64,000 bases of DNA. Source: Pseudazoarcus pumilus. Lineage in GTDB: Bacteria; Pseudomonadota; Gammaproteobacteria; Burkholderiales; Rhodocyclaceae. The notes under the pieces are model-generated. The model did not search any database, was not told the origin of the DNA, and saw nothing but the letters and a program-made list of their open reading frames with translations. Numbering within the stretch: the stretch's first letter is position 1; each line of letters starts with the position of its first letter. The stretch is from contig NZ_CP025682.1 in NCBI RefSeq assembly GCF_002872475.1, positions 496,001 through 560,000 on the forward strand, read 5' to 3'. Made by a program: the position numbers and the translations under genes. Shown here piece by piece: positions 8,097 to 16,774 of this stretch.

Positions 8097-9374
8097 CTAC
8101 AACCGCAAATCCGCCTCATCCCGCGCCAGCACGTACTTGAGGTCGTAGAGCACGTGCACCGGCTTGCCCAGTGCGCGGATGCGCGCGGAACCGAGGTTGC
8201 GGAATTCCTCGTGGCTGACGGCCAGCACGATGCCGTCGTAGTCGCCTGGCGCGGGGTCGGCGACCAGTTCGATGCCGTGCTCGCGCATGGCGTCGGTCGG
8301 GTCGGCCTGCGGGTCGGTCACGTCCACGCGGATGCCGTAATCGGCCAGCTCTCGCACCACGTCGACCACGCGGGTGTTGCGCAGATCCGGGCAATTTTCC
8401 TTGAAGGTCAGCCCCATCACCAGCACGCGTGCGCCGTCCACCTCGATGCGGCGGCGGATCATGGCCTTGACCAGCTGCGAGGCCACCCAGGCGCCCATGG
8501 CATCGTTCAGGCGCCGGCCGGCGAGGATGATTTCCGGGTGATGGCCGATGGCCTGCGCCTTGTGCGTGAGGTAGTACGGATCCACCCCGATGCAGTGCCC
8601 GCCCACCAGCCCCGGGCGGAAGGGCAGGAAGTTCCACTTGGTGCCCGCCGCCTCCAGCACAGCCTGGGTATCCAGCCCCATGCGCGCGAAGATGATTGCC
8701 AACTCGTTGATCAGCGCGATGTTCAGATCGCGCTGCGTGTTCTCGATCACCTTGGCCGCTTCCGCCACGCGGATGCTCGGCGCACAGTGCGTGCCGGCGC
8801 TGACGATGGTGGCGTACAGCCTGTCTACGCGCTCGGCAGCCTCCGGTGAGGAACCCGAGGTGACCTTGAGGATGTTCTCGATGCGGTGCTCGCGATCCCC
8901 CGGATTGACGCGCTCCGGACTGTAGCCCACCGCAAAATCCTCGTTCAGCCGCAGCCCCGAGCGCGCCTCGAGCACCGGCACGCACTCCTCCTCGGTGGCG
9001 CCCGGATACACGGTGGATTCGAACACCACCAGATCGCCGCGCTTGAGCACCCCGCCCACGGTCTCGCACGCAGCCAGCAGCGGACCGAGGTCCGGGCGCT
9101 TGTGCGTGTCGATCGGCGTGGGCACGGTCACGATGTAGGTGTCGCACGCGGCGATGTCCGTCACATCCAGCGTGAAGCGCAGCCGCGCGGCGTCGCGCAG
9201 CACCGCATTGGCCACCTCGCGCGTGTCGTCATGCCCGGCGCGCAGGCGTTCGATGCGCACGCGCGAGATATCGAAGCCCGTCACGTCGAAGCGTTGCGCA
9301 AACGCGACCGCCAGCGGCAGCCCGACATAGCCCAGGCCGATCACCGCGATGTGGGGCGCAGCAGGTGCATCCAT
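8097..9374 (-). CDS. tviB: UDP-N-acetylhexosamine 6-dehydrogenase (TviB/WbpA type)
   Basis: 425-residue NAD-dependent nucleotide-sugar dehydrogenase. It oxidises C6 of UDP-GlcNAc or UDP-GalNAc to the uronic acid for capsule or O-antigen type glycans. The Rossmann motif [10 protein letters not shown] is at about 13-22, the catalytic Cys is in [12 protein letters not shown] and the C-terminal UDP-binding domain is complete. ATG 9374 is preferred over an in-frame TTG at 9389 because GCGGAG lies just upstream. Two decayed fragments of its 3' part lie at 6264-6344 and 7167-7281. Substrate (GlcNAc or GalNAc) cannot be told from sequence. Confidence 0.9.
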   Translation of the reverse strand: MDAPAAPHIAVIGLGYVGLPLAVAFAQRFDVTGFDISRVRIERLRAGHDDTREVANAVLRDAARLRFTLDVTDIAACDTYIVTVPTPIDTHKRPDLGPLLAACETVGGVLKRGDLVVFESTVYPGATEEECVPVLEARSGLRLNEDFAVGYSPERVNPGDREHRIENILKVTSGSSPEAAERVDRLYATIVSAGTHCAPSIRVAEAAKVIENTQRDLNIALINELAIIFARMGLDTQAVLEAAGTKWNFLPFRPGLVGGHCIGVDPYYLTHKAQAIGHHPEIILAGRRLNDAMGAWVASQLVKAMIRRRIEVDGARVLVMGLTFKENCPDLRNTRVVDVVRELADYGIRVDVTDPQADPTDAMREHGIELVADPAPGDYDGIVLAVSHEEFRNLGSARIRALGKPVHVLYDLKYVLARDEADLRL

Positions 9375-9470
9375 GTTCGAACTCCGCAAACAACAAGAGG
9401 CAGGAACGGCCGATCATAGACCGCCTGCATGGCAAGCGGTAGGGCGCATGCCGGCCTCGACGCCGGACGA

Positions 9471-9530
9471 TTGTCAGGGTGTGACGCGCATGCGGCGAGA
9501 ATTGTCAAAGGTGGACAATTCGTGTCACGC
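9471..9530 (+). promoter_or_regulatory. Candidate PilR binding region
   Basis: Several TGTCA-type motifs cluster here (TTGTCAG at 9471, TTGTCAA at about 9502, and GTGTCAC at about 9522, plus an inverted GGACAAT), 110-170 bp upstream of the -24/-12 promoter. PilR of Pseudomonas aeruginosa binds TGTC-containing sites upstream of pilA. The spacing fits an enhancer. Confidence 0.55.
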
Positions 9531-9638
9531 CCGTGACTGTTGCATGCTTCAGACATTCTCTGACGAACCGCGCGGAAATCCTTGTTACAACGCGGGTTTT
9601 GCGCGATGATCCGCCCGTCGATGTCGGCCGGACGAATG

Positions 9639-9653
9639 TGGCACACGTCTTGC
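9639..9653 (+). promoter_or_regulatory. Sigma-54 promoter of pilA
   Basis: TGGCAC, five bases, then TTGC: the exact -24/-12 spacing and core bases of a sigma-54 promoter. It lies 53 bp upstream of the pilA start and fits control by the PilR encoded in the same window. Confidence 0.88.
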
Positions 9654-9705
9654 GTGGCTCGAAGCAGCCGGGATATCCGCGATCACGATCCGCAAGGAGT
9701 TGAAC

Positions 9706-10170
9706 ATGAAGAAGATGCAACAGGGCTTTACCCTTATCGAACTGATGATCGTCGTCGCGATCATCGGCATCCTGGCAGCCGTCGCGCTGCCGGCCTATCA
9801 GGACTACACGCAGCGCGCGCGCGCGTCCGAGGTCGTGCTTGCTGCCAGTACAGCACGGACTTGCGTCACCGAGATTGTTCAAGCTCACCGCGACGGTAAC
9901 GGTGCAGACATGAGTGATTGCGCCTCCGGCTTCAGGAAAACCGATTACGCCAGTTACATCACGGTGTCGTCGGGCGCTGGTGGTGGGACGGGCAGCACTA
10001 ACGGGGTGATCGAAGTCGAGGCTGGTGGGTCGTTGCTTGGTTTGAGCATCGAGCTTTCCCCGGTTTATTCAAGCACATTCCATATCACGTCATGGACATG
10101 CACGGCTGGTGACAATTTTGATGAGACTACCGCCAAGATGGCTTGGCTGCCAGGCTCCTGCCGCGACTAA
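9706..10170 (+). CDS. pilA: Type IV major pilin PilA
   Basis: 154-residue prepilin. A short basic leader (MKKMQQG) ends in Gly, with prepilin peptidase cleavage expected before Phe in [20 protein letters not shown]. This hydrophobic helix is the class IVa signature, with Glu5 of the mature protein present. The globular part has four Cys; the C-terminal pair (about SWTCTA and GSCRD) should form the D-region disulfide loop. AAGGAG lies 6 bp before ATG 9706. The last gene under the sigma-54 promoter before a strong terminator, so it is probably transcribed alone. Glycosyltransferase genes follow. Confidence 0.95.
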   Translation: MKKMQQGFTLIELMIVVAIIGILAAVALPAYQDYTQRARASEVVLAASTARTCVTEIVQAHRDGNGADMSDCASGFRKTDYASYITVSSGAGGGTGSTNGVIEVEAGGSLLGLSIELSPVYSSTFHITSWTCTAGDNFDETTAKMAWLPGSCRD

Positions 10171-10192
10171 GCGACTTGTTTAGGTCAAACAG

Positions 10193-10220
10193 TGCCCCGC
10201 CCTGCGGGGCATTGTTTTTT
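10193..10220 (+). terminator. Rho-independent terminator after pilA
   Basis: 8-bp stem TGCCCCGC/GCGGGGCA with a 3-base loop, followed by TTGTTTTTT. Confidence 0.9.
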
Positions 10221-10244
10221 GTTCGTCTCCAAATGACGTGACGC

Positions 10245-12194
10245 ATGCTTGAATCCAGAATAGTCCGGTTCCTCGTCGCCTGTGCGGCACTTGTGCTGCT
10301 GTGGTGGGTGTATGCGCCAGCCTTGACGGGTGCGCAGTTCTACGATGACTTCGGAAATCTCGAGGGCTTGAACCGCGTTACCACGCCGGAAGCGCAAAAG
10401 CAGTTCGTTTTCGGCGGAAAGTCCGGGCCGCTGGGGCGACCTGTTGCACTCGCGACTTTCCTCCCTCATGCGTCCGGATGGCCCGCTAACGGGCCCGAAA
10501 TTCTTGCCGTAAACGTCGGCATTCATGTTGCCAACGTAGCCCTTGTCGGGGTGCTGGGCTACCTGTGTCTTGGGCTGGCGGGCTTTGGCGGACCCGCGAG
10601 GCGTTCCTGGATCGCCTTTGGCGCGGCTTTTCTGTGGGGGGCGATGCCACTGCTGGCCTCCACCAGCCTGATCATCATCCAGCGCATGACCAGCCTGGCG
10701 GCATTCTTCTCGCTACTGGGGCTGATCGGTTTCGTCGCGGCCTACCGCCTGCAGGCCGCGCGCCCGCTGCTGGGTTTCGTGCTGCAGTTTGGCGCATTGG
10801 GCGCGGGCACCCTGCTGGCGATGTACACCAAGGAAAATGGCGCTCTCACGCCGCTGTTCGCGCTGGTGATCCACACCCTGCTGGCGCCGAAGACGCTGAC
10901 GGATCGTCGCCTGGCCTTCCTGCAAACTCTGTTGCTGTGGAGTGCGCTGATTGCCATCCTGGCGTATCTGTCGCCATTCAACCGTGAATGGTTCACAGTG
11001 TCCGAGCGGCGCGGCTGGTCCGGGTATGAGCGATTGCAGACGCAAATGGTGGTGTTGTGGGAGTACGTGCGGGCGGCTTTTCTGCCGCTTCCGTCGCTGT
11101 ATAGCCCGTTTCACGACCATCGAAGTGTGGACTACACCGGGTGGCCGGCCCTGCTGGGCTTCCTGGCGTGGGCAGGGGTCGTGGCACTGTGTGTGTGGCT
11201 GAAGCGGACAAAAGCTGTCGTTTGGCCATTGTTTGCGGTGATGTGGTTCCTGATTGGGCATCTGCTCGAATCCACCATCGTGATGCTCGAAATTTATTTC
11301 GAGCATCGCAACTATCTGCCCCTGTATGGAGCGTGCCTCGCATTGGCGGTTGGCGCGGCTTCCGTTCAAGGTGCCCTCAAACGGATCGGGCCGATGCTGT
11401 TTGGCGCCTACGCCGCCATCCAACTCGCAGTCCTGCTGGCACTGACCACCTTCTGGGGCGATCCGGACCGTTCCGCTGAACTGTGGGCACACGAAAACCC
11501 GGCGTCGAGTCGAGCCTCCGTCCATTTGGCTCTACGAGCCATCGACGCCACGCCCGAGCAGATCGCCGACCTGAACTTCGAGTTCATCCAAATGGGGCGT
11601 TACGAGCGAGCCATACAGATTTTCGATCGAACCCTGGAGAGCTGTCCGCAATGCATGGGTATCCGCCTGCAAGCGTTGCTTTATAGTTGTCTAATCTATC
11701 CTTCGTCGGAGCAGGAAGAGCGCATGGAAGCGGCTTTAGAGAACGTCCGCAATGCGCGGCAGCCGCGTATGACCGCTATTGTGGCCTTCCGGCTTCGCGA
11801 GCTGATCAACAGTGATCGTTGCCGTGGCGTGTCGCGGGAGTCCTTGCTCTCAGTCGTAGAACAGCTGGATGAGAATGTCCTCTTCCGTATCGAGCACGTC
11901 CGTGCCCGTTTGCTGTTTCTGGCTGCGGCACTGGAAGAAGACGTCGGTAATCCGCAGCGACGCGATGAGTTTCTGGATCGGGCCGAGAATGTATTTGCGG
12001 CGGCGGTTCCCGTACTCCAGTATCAAGTTTACTCGTCCATCCGCGAGGGCCGCTTCGACGATGCCCTCGCCGCGGTTGCACGCCGTCGGCCGTTGGTAGG
12101 GCTGACTTCGGGTGCGCTTACCGCGAGTCTGCTCGACGGCCTCGAGCGGGAAATAGCGCAGGCCCGAAGTGAGGCTGTCAATGAGCAGAGTTGA
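10245..12194 (+). CDS. TMTC-like GT-C glycosyltransferase with helical repeat tail
   Basis: 649-residue integral membrane protein with about ten or more hydrophobic segments in residues 8-415 and a soluble helical C-terminal part (about 420-640) that looks like degenerate TPRs. Features of GT-C transferases are visible: an acidic pair at 34-35 (FYDDFGNL) in the first extracytoplasmic loop, a GRP motif at 64-66, and EHRNYLP from 353. These recall the TMTC/DUF1736 group, which uses polyprenyl-phosphate sugars. Its place behind pilA and its overlap with a polyprenyl-phosphate GT2 suggest pilin or surface-protein glycosylation. Family assignment is by motif only; acceptor and sugar are inference. 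Confidence 0.65.
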   Translation: MLESRIVRFLVACAALVLLWWVYAPALTGAQFYDDFGNLEGLNRVTTPEAQKQFVFGGKSGPLGRPVALATFLPHASGWPANGPEILAVNVGIHVANVALVGVLGYLCLGLAGFGGPARRSWIAFGAAFLWGAMPLLASTSLIIIQRMTSLAAFFSLLGLIGFVAAYRLQAARPLLGFVLQFGALGAGTLLAMYTKENGALTPLFALVIHTLLAPKTLTDRRLAFLQTLLLWSALIAILAYLSPFNREWFTVSERRGWSGYERLQTQMVVLWEYVRAAFLPLPSLYSPFHDHRSVDYTGWPALLGFLAWAGVVALCVWLKRTKAVVWPLFAVMWFLIGHLLESTIVMLEIYFEHRNYLPLYGACLALAVGAASVQGALKRIGPMLFGAYAAIQLAVLLALTTFWGDPDRSAELWAHENPASSRASVHLALRAIDATPEQIADLNFEFIQMGRYERAIQIFDRTLESCPQCMGIRLQALLYSCLIYPSSEQEERMEAALENVRNARQPRMTAIVAFRLRELINSDRCRGVSRESLLSVVEQLDENVLFRIEHVRARLLFLAAALEEDVGNPQRRDEFLDRAENVFAAAVPVLQYQVYSSIREGRFDDALAAVARRRPLVGLTSGALTASLLDGLEREIAQARSEAVNEQS

Positions 12195-13062
12195 GGGAAT
12201 GTCTGCAGAAGGGTCCGTGTCGGTAGTCATTCCTGCCCGCAATGAAGCGGGCGTCATTGCAGGCGTGGTCCAGCGCTTGCGGTATACCCTGCCCGAAGTC
12301 GAGATCCTCGTCGTCGATGACGGATCAACGGACGAAACGGCCATGGTTGCCCGGGATGCAGGGGCCACTGTGTTCAGTCACCGGCATGGCATGGGCAACG
12401 GTGCTGCCATCAAGGCCGGCGCCCGCAAGGCGCAGGGTGAAATCATCGTTTTCATGGACGGTGACGGCCAGCACGACCCGGCCGATATCCCGCGCCTGCT
12501 GGCCCGGCTGGAGGAGGGCCACGACATGGTCGTCGGCGCGCGCGACGGAGCCTCGCAGGCCAGTGTGGGGCGCGGTATCGCGAACCGTTTCTACAACCGG
12601 CTGGCCAGCTACATGACCAACCAGCGCATCCAGGACCTCACCTCTGGATTCCGTGCCGTACGCGCGGACAAGTTCCGCGAATTCCTCTACCTGCTGCCCA
12701 ACGGCTTTTCCTACCCGACGACCATTACCATGGCCTTCTTCCGTGCCGGCTACTCTGTCGCCTACGAGCCCATTCAGGCCGCCAAACGCATCGGGAAAAG
12801 CCATCTGCGCATCGTTAAGGACGGTGTCCGCTTCCTGCTGATAATTTTCAAGATCGGCACGCTCTACTCGCCGCTCAAGCTGTTCGCACCGCTGGCTTTT
12901 CTCTTCTTCCTGCTGGGGGCTGGCTGGTACGGCTTCACCTTGATGAGCGAGGGTCGATTCACCAATATGAGCGCGCTGATGTTCACCACCAGCATCATCG
13001 TGTTCATGATGGGTTTGGTATCGGAACAGATCACCGCGTTGCTCTACAAGCGAGATGATTAG
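12181..13062 (+). CDS. GT2 polyprenyl-phosphate sugar transferase (DPM1/GtrB type)
   Basis: About 293 residues. A GT-A fold GT2 domain (VSVVIPARNEAGVI, ILVVDDGSTDET, MDGDGQHDP) is followed by two C-terminal membrane helices (about 225-285) as in ArnC/GtrB/DPM-like enzymes. It should transfer a hexose from a nucleotide sugar to undecaprenyl phosphate on the cytoplasmic face. ATG 12181 has GTGAGG upstream and overlaps the preceding gene by 14 bp; ATG 12199 is an alternative start. The overlap argues that it supplies the donor for the GT-C protein. Confidence 0.82.
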   Translation: MSRVEGMSAEGSVSVVIPARNEAGVIAGVVQRLRYTLPEVEILVVDDGSTDETAMVARDAGATVFSHRHGMGNGAAIKAGARKAQGEIIVFMDGDGQHDPADIPRLLARLEEGHDMVVGARDGASQASVGRGIANRFYNRLASYMTNQRIQDLTSGFRAVRADKFREFLYLLPNGFSYPTTITMAFFRAGYSVAYEPIQAAKRIGKSHLRIVKDGVRFLLIIFKIGTLYSPLKLFAPLAFLFFLLGAGWYGFTLMSEGRFTNMSALMFTTSIIVFMMGLVSEQITALLYKRDD

Positions 13063-13112
13063 GCCCGATCGCGGGTCGCGAGCAAGCGGGGCATCGTTGT
13101 GGTGAGGGCCGT

Positions 13113-14234
13113 GTGATTCACGTTGTCATCGGGACTAAGGCCCAGCTGATCAAGATGGCGCCGGTAATGGTGGCGTTGGCCGAGCACGGTCTTGACTATC
13201 GTTTCATCTGGACGGGCCAGCATCGTGACACAATCGACGAAATCCTCGATAACTTCGGGTTGAGAACGCCCGACTGTGTGCTTTACGACGGGCCGGATAT
13301 AACCTCGATCCGTGCAATGGCGCTGTGGAGCGTTCGCGTGCTCTGGAAGACGGTGCGCAATCGACACAAGATTTTCGATGTTTCCGGAAAAGGCGTGGTC
13401 CTCGTTCACGGCGACACCTTCTCGACCTTGTTGGGAGCATTGATGGCGCGCATGGTCCGGCTCGATGTGGGGCATGTCGAATCCGGCTTGCGTTCTTTCA
13501 GGTTGTTCCACCCGTTCCCGGAGGAAATAACCCGGATTCTGACCTTCCGACTGGCCAACGTGTATTTTTGCCCGGACAAAAAGGCCATCGACAATCTCGC
13601 GAACTACCGTGGTCAGAAGATCCTCACGAACGGCAACACCTTGATGGATGCTCTGCGAATTTCGCACACCATCGGTCGGCAGCAGAGTGAAGACGCTCCT
13701 TCGGGCGCCTATGCGGTGGTAACCGTTCACCGCTTCGAGAACCTGTCGTCTCGTTCGGCAGCGAGCCGCGTTGTCGAAATCGTGGAGCGTATCGCCGATA
13801 CCGTTCCGCTGCTTTTCATCTTGCACAAACCGACGGAGAGAGCGTTACGCAAGCACGGGCTGATCCAGCGCTTGGAGACGAACGCTCGAATCAGTTTGCG
13901 TCAACGTTATGACTATTTTCGATTCGTGCGATTGATCGAGTCGGCCGAGTTCGTCGTTAGTGACGGTGGAAGCAATCAGGAGGAATGTTTCTACCTCGGA
14001 AAACCCATTCTGCTTCTCCGAATGGCAACCGAACGTAGTGAGGGTTTGGGGCGAAACTGTGTTCTCAGCGGTTACGATTTGGATGTGGTCGACCGGTTCG
14101 TTCAACAGTACCCAGACCTGGCTGGGGCTCCGAGCTCTTCAGGGCAGCGTCCATCCGAGCGGATAGCGGATTTCTGTCGGAAGTATCACCACAACGGTCG
14201 TCAGTCTGCAGATATCCACAGCCCCGTACGATGA
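13113..14234 (+). CDS. UDP-N-acetylglucosamine 2-epimerase-like protein
   Basis: 373-residue GT-B-fold protein of the WecB/NeuC family. Family motifs are visible: VLVHGDTFS, VGHVESGLRS, FPEEITR, NGNTLMDAL and VTVHRFEN. Such enzymes convert UDP-GlcNAc to UDP-ManNAc or hydrolyse related sugars. The start is GTG 13113. The stop overlaps the next gene (ATGA), pairing it with a TagF-like transferase. Whether it makes UDP-ManNAc for a teichoic-acid-like linkage or another sugar cannot be decided. Confidence 0.78.
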   Translation: MIHVVIGTKAQLIKMAPVMVALAEHGLDYRFIWTGQHRDTIDEILDNFGLRTPDCVLYDGPDITSIRAMALWSVRVLWKTVRNRHKIFDVSGKGVVLVHGDTFSTLLGALMARMVRLDVGHVESGLRSFRLFHPFPEEITRILTFRLANVYFCPDKKAIDNLANYRGQKILTNGNTLMDALRISHTIGRQQSEDAPSGAYAVVTVHRFENLSSRSAASRVVEIVERIADTVPLLFILHKPTERALRKHGLIQRLETNARISLRQRYDYFRFVRLIESAEFVVSDGGSNQEECFYLGKPILLLRMATERSEGLGRNCVLSGYDLDVVDRFVQQYPDLAGAPSSSGQRPSERIADFCRKYHHNGRQSADIHSPVR

Positions 14235-15409
14235 AGATCGATCGACGTAACCCTAAACACTGGCTCTACCTGTTCGCCTTTGCCGTTAACGTCCTGTTGG
14301 CCTTGGTGTTGCGTCCGTTCATGCGCGGCCAGGGCAAGCATGTGGTCCTCTACGGACACAAGCTCAACGGTAATCTGCTAGCGATTCACAAGGAGCTGTG
14401 CAAACGCTCTCATGTGGCGGCGGATGCGGTGTATCTATCGCTCGATCCAGACTACGCGAGAGCCCTCCGTTCCGAAGGCGTGAACGTCGTGTGTGCCGTT
14501 GATCCACGCGCTGCCATCGTATTGGCCCGAACCGCGGTGATCATCACGGACCACGGCCTGCACGTGATGGAGCCGCTGTTGTGGCTCACGAGAATTCGAT
14601 TCGTCGACGTGTGGCACGGCATTCCGTTCAAGGGCTTCGATGCCGCGGATTTTCGCGTGCAGCATCACTACGACGAAGTGTGGGTGGCCTCGCCGCTGAT
14701 GGCCGAGTACTATACGCAAAAGTACGGCTTCGACCCCTCCCGTGTGGTCGTGACCGGCTATGCGCGTACAGACCGTCTAGTGAAGCGTGATGAAGATGTT
14801 TCCGGGATCCGGAAATGTCTGGGAATTCCGCTGGAAGGGCCGGTGATCCTGTTCGCTCCGACATGGGTGCAGGACGACCGAGGTAGAAGTCTGTATCCAT
14901 TCGGGCTCTCGGAAACAGAGTTTCTCCGCACCCTGTCCCATATTGCCGAGCTTCATGGCGCAACCGTGCTGATGCGAGCACATCTCAATAGCGGCGAACA
15001 GGGCGCAGGCGTTTGGCCACGCATCGTCTTCGTTCCGCAGTCGCGTTTCCCCGACACCGAGGCCGTGTTGCTGGCAAGCGACGTTCTCATCTGCGACTGG
15101 TCTTCGATTGCATTCGACTTTCTGGTGCTGGATCGTCCGGCGCTCTTTCTCGACGTAGCAGCCCCCTTCCGGAAAGGTTATTCGCTGGGTCCGGAGTACC
15201 GTTTCGGCCCCGTGCTCTCATCATTGGAGGATCTGAAACATTGCGTTGACGATTGTTTGGAGAATCCGAAATTCTACTGGCTCGAGCATGAAGCAGCTCA
15301 TCACGCGAAAAGACAGACCATCTACGGAGGTTTTGACGACGGATGTTCAGCTGAACGGTGCGTGAAGCGGCTCGGCGAGATGCTGCCTAAAGACGGATCT
15401 TCTCGATGA
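14231..15409 (+). CDS. CDP-glycerol glycerophosphotransferase-like protein
   Basis: 392-residue protein of the CDP-glycerol:poly(glycerophosphate) transferase (TagB/TagF) family. A hydrophobic N-terminus (about 12-30) may anchor it. WHGIPFKG, FAPTWV, and LICDWSSIAFDF are conserved family segments. It should move glycerol-phosphate (or a similar alditol-phosphate) onto a glycan. The TagD-like gene that would make CDP-glycerol converges on it with a 23-bp overlap at 15387-15409. Such enzymes are typical of Gram-positive teichoic acids but also occur in Gram-negative capsules. Confidence 0.8.
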   Translation: MKIDRRNPKHWLYLFAFAVNVLLALVLRPFMRGQGKHVVLYGHKLNGNLLAIHKELCKRSHVAADAVYLSLDPDYARALRSEGVNVVCAVDPRAAIVLARTAVIITDHGLHVMEPLLWLTRIRFVDVWHGIPFKGFDAADFRVQHHYDEVWVASPLMAEYYTQKYGFDPSRVVVTGYARTDRLVKRDEDVSGIRKCLGIPLEGPVILFAPTWVQDDRGRSLYPFGLSETEFLRTLSHIAELHGATVLMRAHLNSGEQGAGVWPRIVFVPQSRFPDTEAVLLASDVLICDWSSIAFDFLVLDRPALFLDVAAPFRKGYSLGPEYRFGPVLSSLEDLKHCVDDCLENPKFYWLEHEAAHHAKRQTIYGGFDDGCSAERCVKRLGEMLPKDGSSR

Positions 15410-15782
15410 CTGCAGTGGTCGAGATGGCCGGCGTGCGTTCGAAATACACCACCTCGCATATGTCTCGAAATTCATCGAAACGACCCTTCCAGTCATCACC
15501 CATGGCAAGGATGTCGGCCCGATGGCGGATCAGATACTCCCGTTTGAGCTCGAGCGATTCTTCGAGGAACACCTCATCCACGCACCGAAGTGCGGCGACC
15601 AGTCGCAGGCGTTCATCTTGCGAGAAAACCGGCGCTCGCCCTTTCTTCGCAATGTTCAAGGCGTCAGTCGACACGCCAACAGTCAGGCTGTCGCCCAACG
15701 CCCTGGCTCGTTCGAGCAGGTGAAGGTGGCCGACGTGAAAGACGTCGAATGTTCCGAAGGTGACAACGACCAAACTCTTCAC
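15387..15782 (-). CDS. tagD: Glycerol-3-phosphate cytidylyltransferase-like (TagD)
   Basis: 131-residue nucleotidyltransferase of the cytidylyltransferase-like family. HVGH in GTFDVFHVGHLHLL is the catalytic HxGH, and RTPAISTTAVI corresponds to the RTxGISTT signature of TagD. It should form CDP-glycerol from CTP and glycerol-3-phosphate. The GTG start overlaps the stop of the GT52 gene (GTGA), so it is the last gene of the minus-strand sugar operon. It tail-overlaps the TagF-like gene from the other strand. Other substrates such as ethanolamine-phosphate are possible. Confidence 0.85.
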   Translation of the reverse strand: MKSLVVVTFGTFDVFHVGHLHLLERARALGDSLTVGVSTDALNIAKKGRAPVFSQDERLRLVAALRCVDEVFLEESLELKREYLIRHRADILAMGDDWKGRFDEFRDICEVVYFERTPAISTTAVIEKIRL

Positions 15783-16771
15783 GATTCAGGGGCTCCATTT
15801 CCAGAGTGAAGAAGATCCAAATCGATGATCCCGTAAGGTTTGATTCCAGCGCGGTTCATTGTTTCCGTCATAGTGTGCAGATTTGTGATGTGGCCATCTG
15901 CCGTGAGCAAAAAATTTCTTATTCGTTCGCTGGATCCAAGGTTGAGCTGAGCCGAACTGCAGAATCCATATAGGTCTAGACGCCCGTAACGGTCGCAGAG
16001 ATCCACTGCTACCTCTTCAGCGACCTGTTGAGTGTCAATGGTGCGGATTCCCCTCAACCATGATTCGCCTGAGCGTGGATGCGGGAGGTAAAAAACGTCC
16101 CCTCTCAGTCGCGATGCGAACTTGCAAAGCCTGTTCTGAATCTCCCCCGGGCGCATCGAAGGAAACGCGTCCCTGAATAGCGTACCTAGGATCAAGGAGC
16201 AAGAAGAGTCGGACGCCGATTCCCGCAGTGAGCCGACGATAGAAATCGGGACAAGCTTGTCGGAGATGTTATTCGTCGAGCCCGGATGCAGCGTGTAATG
16301 TCTGCGTGACTCCTTGCGAATCCTTTGCAGGTGGTATCTGTTTCCAAACAGTGCCAGTGCAAGCGCCTTTTTTAAGGTCAGTCCGTACTTTGATGCATAC
16401 AGGCTGTTTTGAGATATGTTGGCCGTTCCGTCATCAAAGGTGACGATTTCTGGGTTTTGGGCGCAACTCAAGGCGAGCAAGACGAAACTACTTATGGCCG
16501 AAGCAAAGTACACTGCCTGATAATCAAGGTTTGAGAACAGTCTGCGCGCATCGCGAGCATATCCTGGGTACTTGTTGTCGCAGAAATAGTGATGTGCTTC
16601 ATGGAATAGCGGGCAAATGCGTTCGTAGGCATGTGCATACTTGTCGTTGATTGAGTAGGTATAGAAAAACAGGATACACTCGTCTTTAGACAGCGACTCA
16701 AGCTCGATGATTCTTTCGATCAGCAGTGCCTGCAGCGGTGTTCCGCAAATGAAGAGCCTCCTTGGGTGCAT
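15779..16771 (-). CDS. GT52 family (sialyltransferase-like) glycosyltransferase
   Basis: 330-residue protein resembling family 52 transferases such as the lipooligosaccharide sialyltransferases. LFICGTPLQALLIERI opens the protein, VTFDDGTANIS is the acidic segment and YLPHPRSGES the later conserved stretch. These enzymes use CMP-activated nonulosonic acids. In this operon the donor should be CMP-pseudaminic acid or its methylated form. Base composition is visibly more AT-rich than its neighbours, which suggests recent acquisition. The acceptor (pilin, LPS or capsule) is unknown. Confidence 0.72.
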   Translation of the reverse strand: MHPRRLFICGTPLQALLIERIIELESLSKDECILFFYTYSINDKYAHAYERICPLFHEAHHYFCDNKYPGYARDARRLFSNLDYQAVYFASAISSFVLLALSCAQNPEIVTFDDGTANISQNSLYASKYGLTLKKALALALFGNRYHLQRIRKESRRHYTLHPGSTNNISDKLVPISIVGSLRESASDSSCSLILGTLFRDAFPSMRPGEIQNRLCKFASRLRGDVFYLPHPRSGESWLRGIRTIDTQQVAEEVAVDLCDRYGRLDLYGFCSSAQLNLGSSERIRNFLLTADGHITNLHTMTETMNRAGIKPYGIIDLDLLHSGNGAPES

Positions 16772-16774
16772 GGA

